The notes: generated from the sequence alone by a model not told the origin. Positions 1 through 5,131 are shown, numbered from the stretch's first letter. The stretch is 5,407 nt of DNA from an uncultured Eubacteriaceae bacterium (GCA_947630385.1 CANRHG010000133.1:1-5407); one strand, 5' to 3'. A program made the numbers and translations.

Positions 1-689
1 GCTGTCTCAGTAGAAATTCCACGCTGGTTAAGATATGCTAAAGCTTTAGAATTATTGAGCGCCTGAAGCGACTTGTTAATACGTTGGGAATATTCTCTTT
101 GTTGTTCAGGCGTTATCTCTTTTCTTTTTTGGCCTTTCGAATTGTAAACGTTAACATTTTGGGAGGCCTTATTTTTGCCTTCGTGAGTGTAAACGTTTAT
201 ATTCGGGAAGGCTTCAATTTTTACGTTTTCCTGTATTGTTTGTTGTGTTTTCCCTTTATCTTTCAAATTTGCCTGTTTTTGGGCTTTAGGCGTTGTTTTT
301 GAAGCATTAGGCGTCCAACCGTCTCCTATTTCATCCTCCCAGTCTAGCTCTATGTTCTCTGCTTCGAGTGATACACCTATTTGTTGGGCTGTTATTTTGC
401 ACGCTTCTATAAAGTCTTTACCCTTGGTTGTTAGTCCGTTAAAACGTGCAATAAAGCCTATTAAATCCCACGAACGGCTACAGGTTGAAAAACAATGGAT
501 TAAATGGACGTTGGGGTCGTTTTTATCTTGATGTATTACTAGTCCTTCTCCCTCTCCTTTTCCTGATCCATTCCCGCAAAATGGGCATAGCCAGCCTTTA
601 CCGGCTTTATCTGCTGGTAAATGTGTATCAAGCCATGATTTTATAACTGCTTTATCATGCTGGTAGTTTTTTAGTTGTTCAATGTTCAA
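1..689 (-). CDS. DNA primase, N-terminal zinc-finger part (partial, runs off left edge)
   Basis: The first 229 residues of a CHC2/DnaG-like primase, which would make RNA primers for element replication. Residues 35-70 form a zinc ribbon: CPFC (Cys35, Cys38), then HCFSTC (Cys66, Cys70), followed by the family-typical SWDLIGF. The first pair is C-x2-C rather than the classical C-x2-H, and the second is C-x3-C. Residues about 115-200 are a charged, low-complexity linker containing a degenerate repeat (NINVYTHEGKNK, then NVNVYNSKGQKR). The last visible residues, AYLNQRGIST, match the segment that opens primase catalytic cores. The catalytic TOPRIM region lies outside the window. The start is TTG at 687-689: an AAGGAA site sits 8 nt upstream, an in-frame TAG lies just before it, and no ATG or GTG is near. 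It sits immediately downstream of the putative origin. Primase is confident; whether a helicase is fused to it cannot be seen. Confidence 0.86.
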   Translation of the reverse strand, partial: MNIEQLKNYQHDKAVIKSWLDTHLPADKAGKGWLCPFCGNGSGKGEGEGLVIHQDKNDPNVHLIHCFSTCSRSWDLIGFIARFNGLTTKGKDFIEACKITAQQIGVSLEAENIELDWEDEIGDGWTPNASKTTPKAQKQANLKDKGKTQQTIQENVKIEAFPNINVYTHEGKNKASQNVNVYNSKGQKRKEITPEQQREYSQRINKSLQALNNSKALAYLNQRGISTET

Positions 690-697
690 ATAATTGA

Positions 698-703
698 TTC
701 CTT
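698..703 (-). promoter_or_regulatory. Ribosome binding site deciding the TTG start of the primase
   Basis: AAGGAA on the minus strand, 8 nt before the TTG at 687-689. With the in-frame stop upstream, it fixes the non-ATG start. A small inverted repeat (GTTCA at 712-716, TGAAC at 721-725) lies just upstream and could affect access to it. Confidence 0.7.
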
Positions 704-769
704 TCTAGATAGTTCACTTTTGAACAATCCCTTTTCTTTCTCGGTCTTGGTTGACCTGTATTGTGTGTT

Positions 770-817
770 GGGCTTCACTTTACAGGGAAGCCCCCCACTC
801 CTCAAGATGTGGGGGCT
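770..817. other. Overlapping GC-rich inverted repeats (two mutually exclusive hairpins)
   Basis: Hairpin A pairs GGGCTTC (770-776) with GAAGCCC (787-793), leaving a 10-nt loop. Hairpin B pairs AGCCCCCCAC (789-798, one bulged C) with GTGGGGGCT (809-817), also leaving a 10-nt loop. The middle arm is shared, so only one can form at a time. Neither strand has a T-run after the stems, so this is not a standard intrinsic terminator. The local GC content stands out sharply. It may be part of the origin, a switchable leader for the primase mRNA, or a remnant hairpin of an IS200/IS605-type element. The sequence does not decide. Confidence 0.6.
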
Positions 818-831
818 GACCATGCTACAAA

Positions 832-857
832 TAGCTATTATTAGCTATTAATATATA
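832..857. other. AT-rich segment with 10-bp direct repeat, possible DNA unwinding element
   Basis: TAGCTATTA occurs at 832-840 and again at 842-850, followed by an alternating TATATA stretch (852-857). Its position about 80 bp from the iterons and its helical-turn period fit an unwinding element. The same stretch could instead hold a weak -10 hexamer for the primase transcript. The function is inferred. Confidence 0.4.
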
Positions 858-938
858 GTCGTTTTGAATACTTTTGGTAAACTCTTCAGCAAACAACTAA
901 CAATACAGGCCAAAAAACGGGGTTATATTTACCGATTT

Positions 939-1022
939 AAATTACGCAAACGACAGGGTAAATTACGGAAACGACAGTCTAAATTACGCAAACGACAGTA
1001 TAAATTCCGCAAACGACAGTGT
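939..1022. repeat. Four tandem 21-bp direct repeats (iterons)
   Basis: Units at 939-959, 960-980, 981-1001 and 1002-1022, with no spacer. The shared 18-bp core is AAATTACGCAAACGACAG; unit 2 has G for C at core position 9 and unit 4 has C for A at position 6. The last three bases vary freely (GGT, TCT, TAT, TGT). A degenerate partial copy may follow at about 1028-1044. A 21-bp period is two helical turns, so each copy presents the same face, as in initiator-binding iterons. A centromere-like partition site is the main alternative, but no ParA/ParB gene is in the window. The plus strand also reads through the repeats as KLRKRQ units; I regard that as incidental. Confidence 0.88.
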
Positions 1023-1136
1023 AAGATAAAGCTCGGAAAGAAAATATCATAAATAATCAATAAAGGTTCTGAAGCTCTCCATTTACATGCGCTTTGTTGC
1101 GTTAAAGTCCTTGTTTTTGTTGCTTGACAACATTTT

Positions 1137-2954
1137 TTAGCTGAAAAATAGAATTTTGACGCTCTTTGCGTTGCGCTCGTTCGGTATGAAGTGATAAGCG
1201 CTTATACAATGTTCTTTTACGCCTATATCTAAAATCTTTTTCACTCTTTCTTTGAAGCGTGTTTTATTTTTGCCCTCGTTTAAACTGTTCTTCATAAGCT
1301 CCTCAAGATTGATGGATAATTGACGGTCTTTGAAATTAGCTTCAGATTCTCGTTTTTTCTGATAGTTGGGCATGCGTGTAAGTGTTTGTTGTTTGGCGTT
1401 GGGGTCTTTCTTTTTCTGTTTATAGTCTTTTAATATCTCCAGCTTATCCCTCAAGAAAAATGTTCTAGGTTGTTCATAGGGCATGATTGAAATTTGACTT
1501 ATAAGTGCATAAAACAAATTTATATTATCCCTTGATGGTTTTAACGGGTTAGTCCATTCTTCAGGCATATTAAAGCGCTGACCTAGAACGTCAAGGTAAT
1601 AATCCATTAATTCGTTGGGTTGGTTCGGTAATGGTTTTAGGCCTTCAACTATTACGTTTTTGTTAATTTCGATTTTTTCGTAAACGGCGTAAATAAAATT
1701 ACAGGCTATTTCATCGGTTCTTAATTCCTGTAGTTTGTTGTATCGTGGGTCATTCTTTTCTCGGTAGTAATTTAATTCGCTGGTTATAGTTGCGTCAATT
1801 AAAGTAGTCATGAGCTTAAATGCTGATTCTTTTATTTCTTCACTCAATTTGTCGGTGCTTCTAGTTTTTCTTTTGTTTTTGTCTTTATGTTTTAAGAAGT
1901 CTGCTATTTGAAAAAATGCTATAGGTTCTTCGGGGTTTTCTTTTCTCAGGTTGTTATAGGCGTTCCATACCATATAGTCAAACATGTCTAGCTTATCGTT
2001 AGTCATTACGGTTATTTCGTTTATAACCGGTTCAGGGTCTGAAGCTCTGTTTATTCTGATTCCTAAATTTCTCGTTCCTTCAACTTCTTTCTTAAACGGC
2101 GTTTTTATCATTTTGTTGTTTTCAATCGTGAAGGCATGAGGAATAATCAGCTTATTTTGCTTTACAGGCTCCAGCGGGTTATTTAAGAAAAACTGATTTT
2201 TTGTGTTCTGTTCTATAAAGTTGCTGATACTGTGACTTAAACTTAAAAACTGGTCGGGGTAAATATCTAAAAAATCGTGGCGTGGTTCGCCTTCGGGGTT
2301 GTTTTTGTATTCAATGATTTCATCAATAAATCCCTCTACTATTTGGGCTTCTAGTGTTTTTTCTTCGTGTGCAAAATAAAGCAGGTCTATTATTTCTATG
2401 GCTAGTTTGTTAGAGTCTATTTCTTTAGGCTTGTTTTCAAGTTCTTCTTTAAGCCTTATAAGGCACGTACATTTAAACGTAGTTATAGCTTCACCGGTTT
2501 TAAAATAAGCTTCAGATTTTAAATAAACGGGTGTTGGTTGCGGTTCACGTATTGATAGCGGGGTAAAACCGAGTTGTTCTGTGTCTGATTTTCTTTTCTT
2601 TACGATATTTTTTGTTTTCTGTTCTCGTTGTTCCCAGTATTCGTTTACTGTTTCATCGGTAAACACGTTATATTCAGTAATGAGAATTAATCCGGTGTCA
2701 GGTTCTTCAAGCGCCTTATTAGGGTTATAATTACTGGTAAGGCCTATTTGTTCAGCGTCTTTAATTCTGACGTCTAATAGGCTACTAGAATGTTTGAACC
2801 GAAAACCGAAGCCGTTAAGATAGCATATAAGCTCTTTCGGCTTCATGTTTTCATTAAAGGTTTGAACAATATAAGCCTTTTTCCTGAAGTCGCTTTCTTT
2901 TAACTCTCTGTGCAATGGTGTATATACAGGGTCATTATAAAATTTAATCTTCAT
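1137..2954 (-). CDS. Putative plasmid replication initiator (605 aa, winged-helix-like C-terminal half)
   Basis: I do not recognise this protein by name. Residues 1-300 match no motif I know. Residues about 315-395 (DMFDYMVWNAYNN ... FFQIADFL ... KLMTTLIDATITSE) have the pattern of the first winged-helix domain of initiator-type proteins in Firmicutes elements. A linking segment (PLPNQPNELMDYYLDVLGQ) follows. The C-terminus (RVKKILDIGVKEHCISAYHFIP ... SVKILFF, about 567-604) resembles a second winged helix. A basic stretch lies at about 511-545. No nuclease motif, Walker box or membrane segment is seen. The ATG overlaps the recombinase stop as ATGA, and AAGGAG lies 11 nt upstream, which suggests translational coupling. 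Its stop is about 115 bp from the iterons. Together these favour an iteron-binding Rep protein. The alternative is an unrelated DNA-binding protein of a mobile element. Confidence 0.5.
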   Translation of the reverse strand: MKIKFYNDPVYTPLHRELKESDFRKKAYIVQTFNENMKPKELICYLNGFGFRFKHSSSLLDVRIKDAEQIGLTSNYNPNKALEEPDTGLILITEYNVFTDETVNEYWEQREQKTKNIVKKRKSDTEQLGFTPLSIREPQPTPVYLKSEAYFKTGEAITTFKCTCLIRLKEELENKPKEIDSNKLAIEIIDLLYFAHEEKTLEAQIVEGFIDEIIEYKNNPEGEPRHDFLDIYPDQFLSLSHSISNFIEQNTKNQFFLNNPLEPVKQNKLIIPHAFTIENNKMIKTPFKKEVEGTRNLGIRINRASDPEPVINEITVMTNDKLDMFDYMVWNAYNNLRKENPEEPIAFFQIADFLKHKDKNKRKTRSTDKLSEEIKESAFKLMTTLIDATITSELNYYREKNDPRYNKLQELRTDEIACNFIYAVYEKIEINKNVIVEGLKPLPNQPNELMDYYLDVLGQRFNMPEEWTNPLKPSRDNINLFYALISQISIMPYEQPRTFFLRDKLEILKDYKQKKKDPNAKQQTLTRMPNYQKKRESEANFKDRQLSINLEELMKNSLNEGKNKTRFKERVKKILDIGVKEHCISAYHFIPNERNAKSVKILFFS

Positions 2955-3865
2955 TTTCTGTTTAACTCCTTCATCTTTCTTTCGATTGATTCTGCGACGC
3001 TTTCGACGTCTTTTTGCTGTTGGGCTGAAGTCTCAGTTAAGTAAATCCTTGTTGTTTCTAAATTCGAGTGGCCTAAAATGTCTGCTAATTGAGAAATATT
3101 AGCGTTCGGGCGGTCTAAGTATTCAAGGGCGAAAAGATGCCTAAATGAGTGAGCATGCGTTTTAGCTTTAGATACTCGAGCACGTCCAGCAATGTATTTT
3201 AAGTTTTTCCATATTAGCGTTTTATCTAACATCTTGTTAGGGTCTCTACCCTGAAATATAACGCCTTCTTCTATACCGTTTTTCTTTGCATAGTTCAATA
3301 AATCATTTACTAGCTTCTTAGGCGGGTAAACTTTCCTTGTTTTCCCCTTGTTCTTTATTTCGAGTCCTTTATTATTTCGCTTATTCTTTAGCTTACTTAA
3401 TGCTTCTACCGTAAAAAACTCTAATTCGCTTATACGTATACCGGTACCAACTAAAGTTTGCATGATTAAGCTTTCTCGTTCCATTCCCAGCTTTTCAGCC
3501 CACCTTAACAGGCGGTTATAGTCCGTAAGACTTAATACATTGTCTAAAACGTGCTTTCGTTGTTCCTTTTCAACTTTAAGCTTAAGTTCAGGTTCTCCGT
3601 TTTCCTTGAAAAACTTGTTTAAAGTGATTATTCGGGTATTGATGGTACTAATTTTGACTTTGCCGTTGCTTTTCTGTTCGGTTAAATCGTTCTTGAAATT
3701 AATCAGCGCTTCTTGCGTTATTTCTTCTATTTCCTGATTCTGAAGGTATTCATAAAATACTTTTAAAGCGTTCTTGTAAGTCTTTAACGTGTTTAACGAT
3801 TTTCCCTGATTCGCTAAATCCGTTATCCATTTATTAGCGATGTTTAAATAATTACTGGTTTTCAT
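2951..3865 (-). CDS. Tyrosine recombinase (XerC/D-like integrase)
   Basis: A site-specific recombinase that cuts and rejoins DNA through a phosphotyrosine link. Its 304 residues are the usual Xer-type length. An N-terminal SAM-like DNA-binding domain spans about 5-90 (SLNTLKTYKNALKVFYEYL). The catalytic domain has all key residues: Arg144 in TGIRISEL, a probable beta-hairpin Lys173 (KNKGKTRK), His239 and Arg242 in HSFRH, His266 in LGHS, and Tyr275 in TTRIYL. It should therefore be active. Its start overlaps the 72-aa gene by 14 nt and its stop overlaps the initiator-like gene by ATGA. The SD-like AAGGA lies only 2 nt from the ATG, so translation probably depends on coupling. Placement inside a replication operon, with no excisionase visible, favours multimer resolution, although integration of the element cannot be excluded. 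Confidence 0.94.
   Translation of the reverse strand: MKTSNYLNIANKWITDLANQGKSLNTLKTYKNALKVFYEYLQNQEIEEITQEALINFKNDLTEQKSNGKVKISTINTRIITLNKFFKENGEPELKLKVEKEQRKHVLDNVLSLTDYNRLLRWAEKLGMERESLIMQTLVGTGIRISELEFFTVEALSKLKNKRNNKGLEIKNKGKTRKVYPPKKLVNDLLNYAKKNGIEEGVIFQGRDPNKMLDKTLIWKNLKYIAGRARVSKAKTHAHSFRHLFALEYLDRPNANISQLADILGHSNLETTRIYLTETSAQQQKDVESVAESIERKMKELNRK
2966..2971 (-). promoter_or_regulatory. Ribosome binding site of the initiator-like gene, inside the recombinase gene
   Basis: AAGGAG on the minus strand, 11 nt before the ATG at 2952-2954. It lies within the last codons of the recombinase gene, in keeping with coupled translation through the ATGA overlap. Confidence 0.65.
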
Positions 3866-4070
3866 TTTCCTTCAATTCGACTTTGCTAATTAAAACGCCT
3901 TTAAGATAGTTTAAGGCGTCCAGGTAAACCGTGTTGTATTCTGAAGCTTCTATAAGCGCCTGTAGTAAGTCTTTAGCCTTCAGGCTTTCAAGCTCCGGAC
4001 GCTCCAGCAGTTTTTCAATTTCTGATAGCTTATTAATAATTCGATCGTTCTTACTGTAAGATGTATTCAA
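3852..4070 (-). CDS. Small helical hypothetical protein (72 aa)
   Basis: No known family recognised. The protein is soluble, charged and predicted almost wholly alpha-helical, with leucine-spaced stretches (IINKLSEIEKLLE; AKDLLQALIEAS). No cysteines, signal peptide or membrane segment. The TTG start at 4068-4070 is supported by a strong AAAGGAG (4078-4084) 7 nt upstream, with no better start nearby. It overlaps the recombinase start by 14 nt, so the two are probably co-translated. A role as a small accessory or regulatory partner of the recombinase is possible from position only. The good ribosome binding site and tight operon packing make it a real gene. Confidence 0.75.
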   Translation of the reverse strand: MNTSYSKNDRIINKLSEIEKLLERPELESLKAKDLLQALIEASEYNTVYLDALNYLKGVLISKVELKENENQ

Positions 4071-4077
4071 TTTGTCG

Positions 4078-4084
4078 CTCCTTT
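4078..4084 (-). promoter_or_regulatory. Ribosome binding site deciding the TTG start of the 72-aa gene
   Basis: AAAGGAG on the minus strand, 7 nt before the TTG at 4068-4070. It is a near-consensus site and the main reason for accepting the non-ATG start. Confidence 0.75.
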
Positions 4085-4101
4085 AACAGGAATAAAGCGA
4101 A

Positions 4102-4185
4102 GCGGTATTAAACCGCCTCGTTAAAAACATCAAATACCGGTGTTTGATAGAATAAACAACGTGGGTTCACTGGCTTATTGTTTAT
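4102..4185. other. Three consecutive inverted repeats in the 103-aa/72-aa gene gap
   Basis: (1) ATAAACAA (4152-4159) and TTGTTTAT (4178-4185), 8-bp arms whose right arm covers the stop codon of the 103-aa gene; a nested GTG/CAC pair lies inside the loop. (2) A 20-bp near-perfect palindrome at 4129-4148, ATCAAATACC then GGTGTTTGAT, with one mismatch (G-U in RNA). (3) GCGGT (4102-4106) and ACCGC (4112-4116). None is followed by a T-run on the minus strand, so they are not ordinary terminators. They could be operators, a recombination or resolution site, or mRNA stem-loops that set the relative output of the two genes. Confidence 0.6.
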
Positions 4186-4493
4186 CCATTATCTTTTGTT
4201 TGCTGGTTGTTCCCACTCTGATTAAATGCCGGCTGGTATCCTAGAAGGCTTAATGTATTGTCAACGCCGGCCTCAAACGCTTTTCGTTTAAGTTCATAAG
4301 TTTTTGCGTTTAGCGTGTCTGAAAACTCTATGATTAAATCTCGTTTATATTCGTTTTTGTCTGATATTCTACCTGCTAAATATTCAACTACTTGTGTAGC
4401 ATAGTCTGTTACTTCATCGTATTCTTCTAATTCCAAAAAACTTGTAAATTCATGATTAAACAGTTCTCTAATTAATTCATCTTGTTGTTTCAT
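4182..4493 (-). CDS. Small acidic helical hypothetical protein (103 aa), first gene of the operon
   Basis: Function unknown. Mostly alpha-helical, with an acidic N-terminal half (FLELEEYDEVTDY) and a helix-rich middle (about 48-85) ending KRKAFEAGVDNTLSLLGY. The ending is Gln/Asn-rich and probably disordered. The AFxxG pattern after a helix is loosely like small helical proteins common in Clostridia elements, but I cannot assign a family. No helix-turn-helix is obvious. The ATG start has a strong AAAGGAG (4503-4509) 9 nt upstream. It is the first gene after the promoter at 4692-4720, with a leader of about 190 nt. First place behind an operator-like palindrome would suit a regulator, but this is only positional. 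Confidence 0.78.
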   Translation of the reverse strand: MKQQDELIRELFNHEFTSFLELEEYDEVTDYATQVVEYLAGRISDKNEYKRDLIIEFSDTLNAKTYELKRKAFEAGVDNTLSLLGYQPAFNQSGNNQQTKDNG

Positions 4494-4502
4494 GTTTTAA
4501 AA

Positions 4503-4690
4503 CTCCTTTATTGAAAAACTAATAGCTGAAGGTTTTCAAACTGATTTTGTTTTCCTGATTAAATCAGCTTTAAACTTTCAACCGACTACAAACAAAAAGT
4601 ATTTGAAGGGCTTCAGGTCGTTTTCGAGTGTAAAAACTTCAGTTAAAACCTAACATCTTCAATACTTTCAGCCTTATTTCTTATAATCAA
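4503..4690 (-). other. Long, possibly structured operon leader
   Basis: About 190 nt between the inferred start of transcription and the 103-aa gene. It has an imperfect long-range inverted repeat (AAAGTATTTGAAG at 4596-4608 against CTTCAATACTTT at 4657-4668, one extra base), a local GAAG/CTTC dyad, and a 13-bp palindrome CTGATT-A-AATCAG at 4555-4567. On the minus strand the second arm of the long stem is followed by a T-rich run, so weak attenuation is possible. AAAGGAG at 4503-4509 is the ribosome binding site of the 103-aa gene. No known riboswitch was recognised. Confidence 0.4.
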
Positions 4691-4716
4691 TATAATACCT
4701 TATTATATGGTATTAT
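4691..4716. promoter_or_regulatory. Operator-like inverted repeat inside the operon promoter
   Basis: ATAATACC (4692-4699) and GGTATTAT (4709-4716) are perfect 8-bp arms around a 9-bp spacer. A second palindrome overlaps it: TATAATA (4691-4697), CCT, TATTATA (4701-4707). The arms lie on the -10 and just inside the -35. The half-site AATACC recurs in the palindrome at 4129-4148. It is probably a repressor site; a recombinase core site is the alternative, since two short arms around a 7-9 bp centre also fit that. Confidence 0.55.
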
Positions 4717-4720
4717 TCAA
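4692..4720 (-). promoter_or_regulatory. SigmaA-type promoter of the 103-aa/72-aa/recombinase/initiator operon
   Basis: On the minus strand, -35 TTGAAT (4715-4720), a 17-nt spacer and -10 TATTAT (4692-4697). Spacing is ideal and both hexamers are close to consensus. Transcription would start near 4685 and leave a leader of about 190 nt before the ATG at 4493. The promoter almost coincides with an inverted repeat, so a bound protein would block it. Confidence 0.65.
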
Positions 4721-5106
4721 GTATAAAGAAGTCATTCGATGTTTAAAAACTTCAGTAGTTTACTGTATTCTTTGAATTTTTCGGGCTTTCTGTCGGTTAT
4801 TGTTTTCCTGATTTTCTCGAAAGTATTTCAGAAAGTATTTTTAGGCTGGTTATAGCCGTTTAAAGATGCCAAAATTTGGCCAAAATCAGGGTTGTTTTGT
4901 CTGATAGTATTATTCTACGGTTGTATCTATGGATTCTGATAAATAATGCAAATTTGACGCCTTAAAACTAATTGAGTATTCCTGAAGGCGCTTAACATCA
5001 AACAGTAATACAGGCGCTTAACGGTTGTTTGTCGCTTCTTCAGGATAGCCGGTATTTGTTAAACGGGCTTTCAGGCGGTTTTCCTGACGTCCTAACATCA
5101 ATCAAT
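4721..5106. other. Region without a confident gene, with repeats, palindromes and coding-like but broken frames
   Basis: Contents: an 11-bp direct repeat AGGCGCTTAAC at 4986-4996 and 5012-5022; AACATCAA at 4994-5001 and 5094-5101; GAAAGTATTT twice in a 12-bp period (4819-4828, 4831-4840); a 13-bp palindrome GCCAAA-A-TTTGGC at 4868-4880; and CCGGTATTTG (5049-5058), an inverted copy of 4131-4140. On the plus strand a 38-codon hydrophobic frame runs 4739-4855 with only a weak ribosome site. On the minus strand 5098-4733 shows protein-like reading interrupted by several stops and a frame change. Either a decayed gene or a regulatory/partition segment is possible. Confidence 0.4.
4986..5022. repeat. 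Direct repeat pair AGGCGCTTAAC
   Basis: Two exact 11-bp copies at 4986-4996 and 5012-5022, 26 bp apart. A third copy of the first ten bases lies at 5351-5360, upstream of the 53-aa gene. Possibly binding sites for an element-encoded protein. Confidence 0.55.
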
Positions 5107-5129
5107 AAAAAATGCCCTTTAAGAAGGGC
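5107..5129 (-). terminator. Intrinsic terminator of the 53-aa gene
   Basis: On the minus strand, a 6-bp GC-rich stem GCCCTT/AAGGGC with a 4-nt loop (5114-5129) is followed by one A and six T (5107-5112). It begins two bases after the TAG stop of the 53-aa gene. The plus-strand orientation lacks a comparable T-run, so it acts mainly on leftward transcription. Confidence 0.85.
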
Positions 5130-5131
5130 TT

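Larger units (their letters stand above)
690..1136. other. Candidate replication origin region (oriV) between initiator-like gene and primase
   Basis: A 447-bp gap without a convincing gene. From right to left it contains four tandem 21-bp repeats (939-1022), an AT-rich segment with a 10-bp-period repeat (832-857), and a cluster of inverted repeats including GC-rich dyads (770-817, 743-756, 712-725). Iterons beside an AT-rich unwinding segment, flanked by an initiator-like gene and a primase gene, is the usual layout of iteron-type plasmid origins. No exact DnaA box (TTATCCACA) is visible here, and I see no confident sigmaA promoter for the primase, so it may be read through from the upstream operon. 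The origin call is an inference from layout. Confidence 0.5.

Noticed and set aside
84..302. 72-codon hydrophobic plus-strand frame
   Set aside because: It lies antisense to the linker of the primase gene. The Phe/Leu richness is the complement of the Lys/Asn/Gln-rich linker, and there is no ribosome site.
939..1022. CRISPR array
   Set aside because: The 21-bp units are directly adjacent with only three variable bases, so there are no spacers, and no cas gene is present.
864..1052. 62-codon Lys/Arg-rich plus-strand frame as a real gene
   Set aside because: TTG start without a ribosome site, and it consists mainly of the iterons. Kept only as an observation.
1118..1154. Plus-strand promoter (TTGACA at 1124-1129, TAGAAT at 1149-1154) or weak terminator (TGTTG/CAACA hairpin plus T-run)
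   Set aside because: The promoter spacing is 19 nt and no plus-strand gene follows. The hairpin stem is only 5 AT-rich pairs. Neither is strong enough to list.
1194..1205. 12-bp perfect palindrome ATAAGCGCTTAT inside the end of the 605-aa gene
   Set aside because: Isolated, within coding sequence, and explained by the codons for Ile-Ser-Ala-Tyr. No associated repeat.
3540..3737. 65-codon plus-strand frame
   Set aside because: Antisense shadow of the tyrosine recombinase gene, whose catalytic motifs are intact on the other strand.
4181..4190. DnaA-box-like TTATCCATT
   Set aside because: Two mismatches from TTATCCACA, single copy, and overlapping a stop codon in the operon rather than lying in the iteron region.
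4503..5098. UGA recoding (e.g. as Trp) to join the broken minus-strand frames
   Set aside because: The recombinase uses TGA as its natural stop in the ATGA overlap, and Trp is encoded by TGG in the recognised genes. TAG, TAA and a frame change are also involved.
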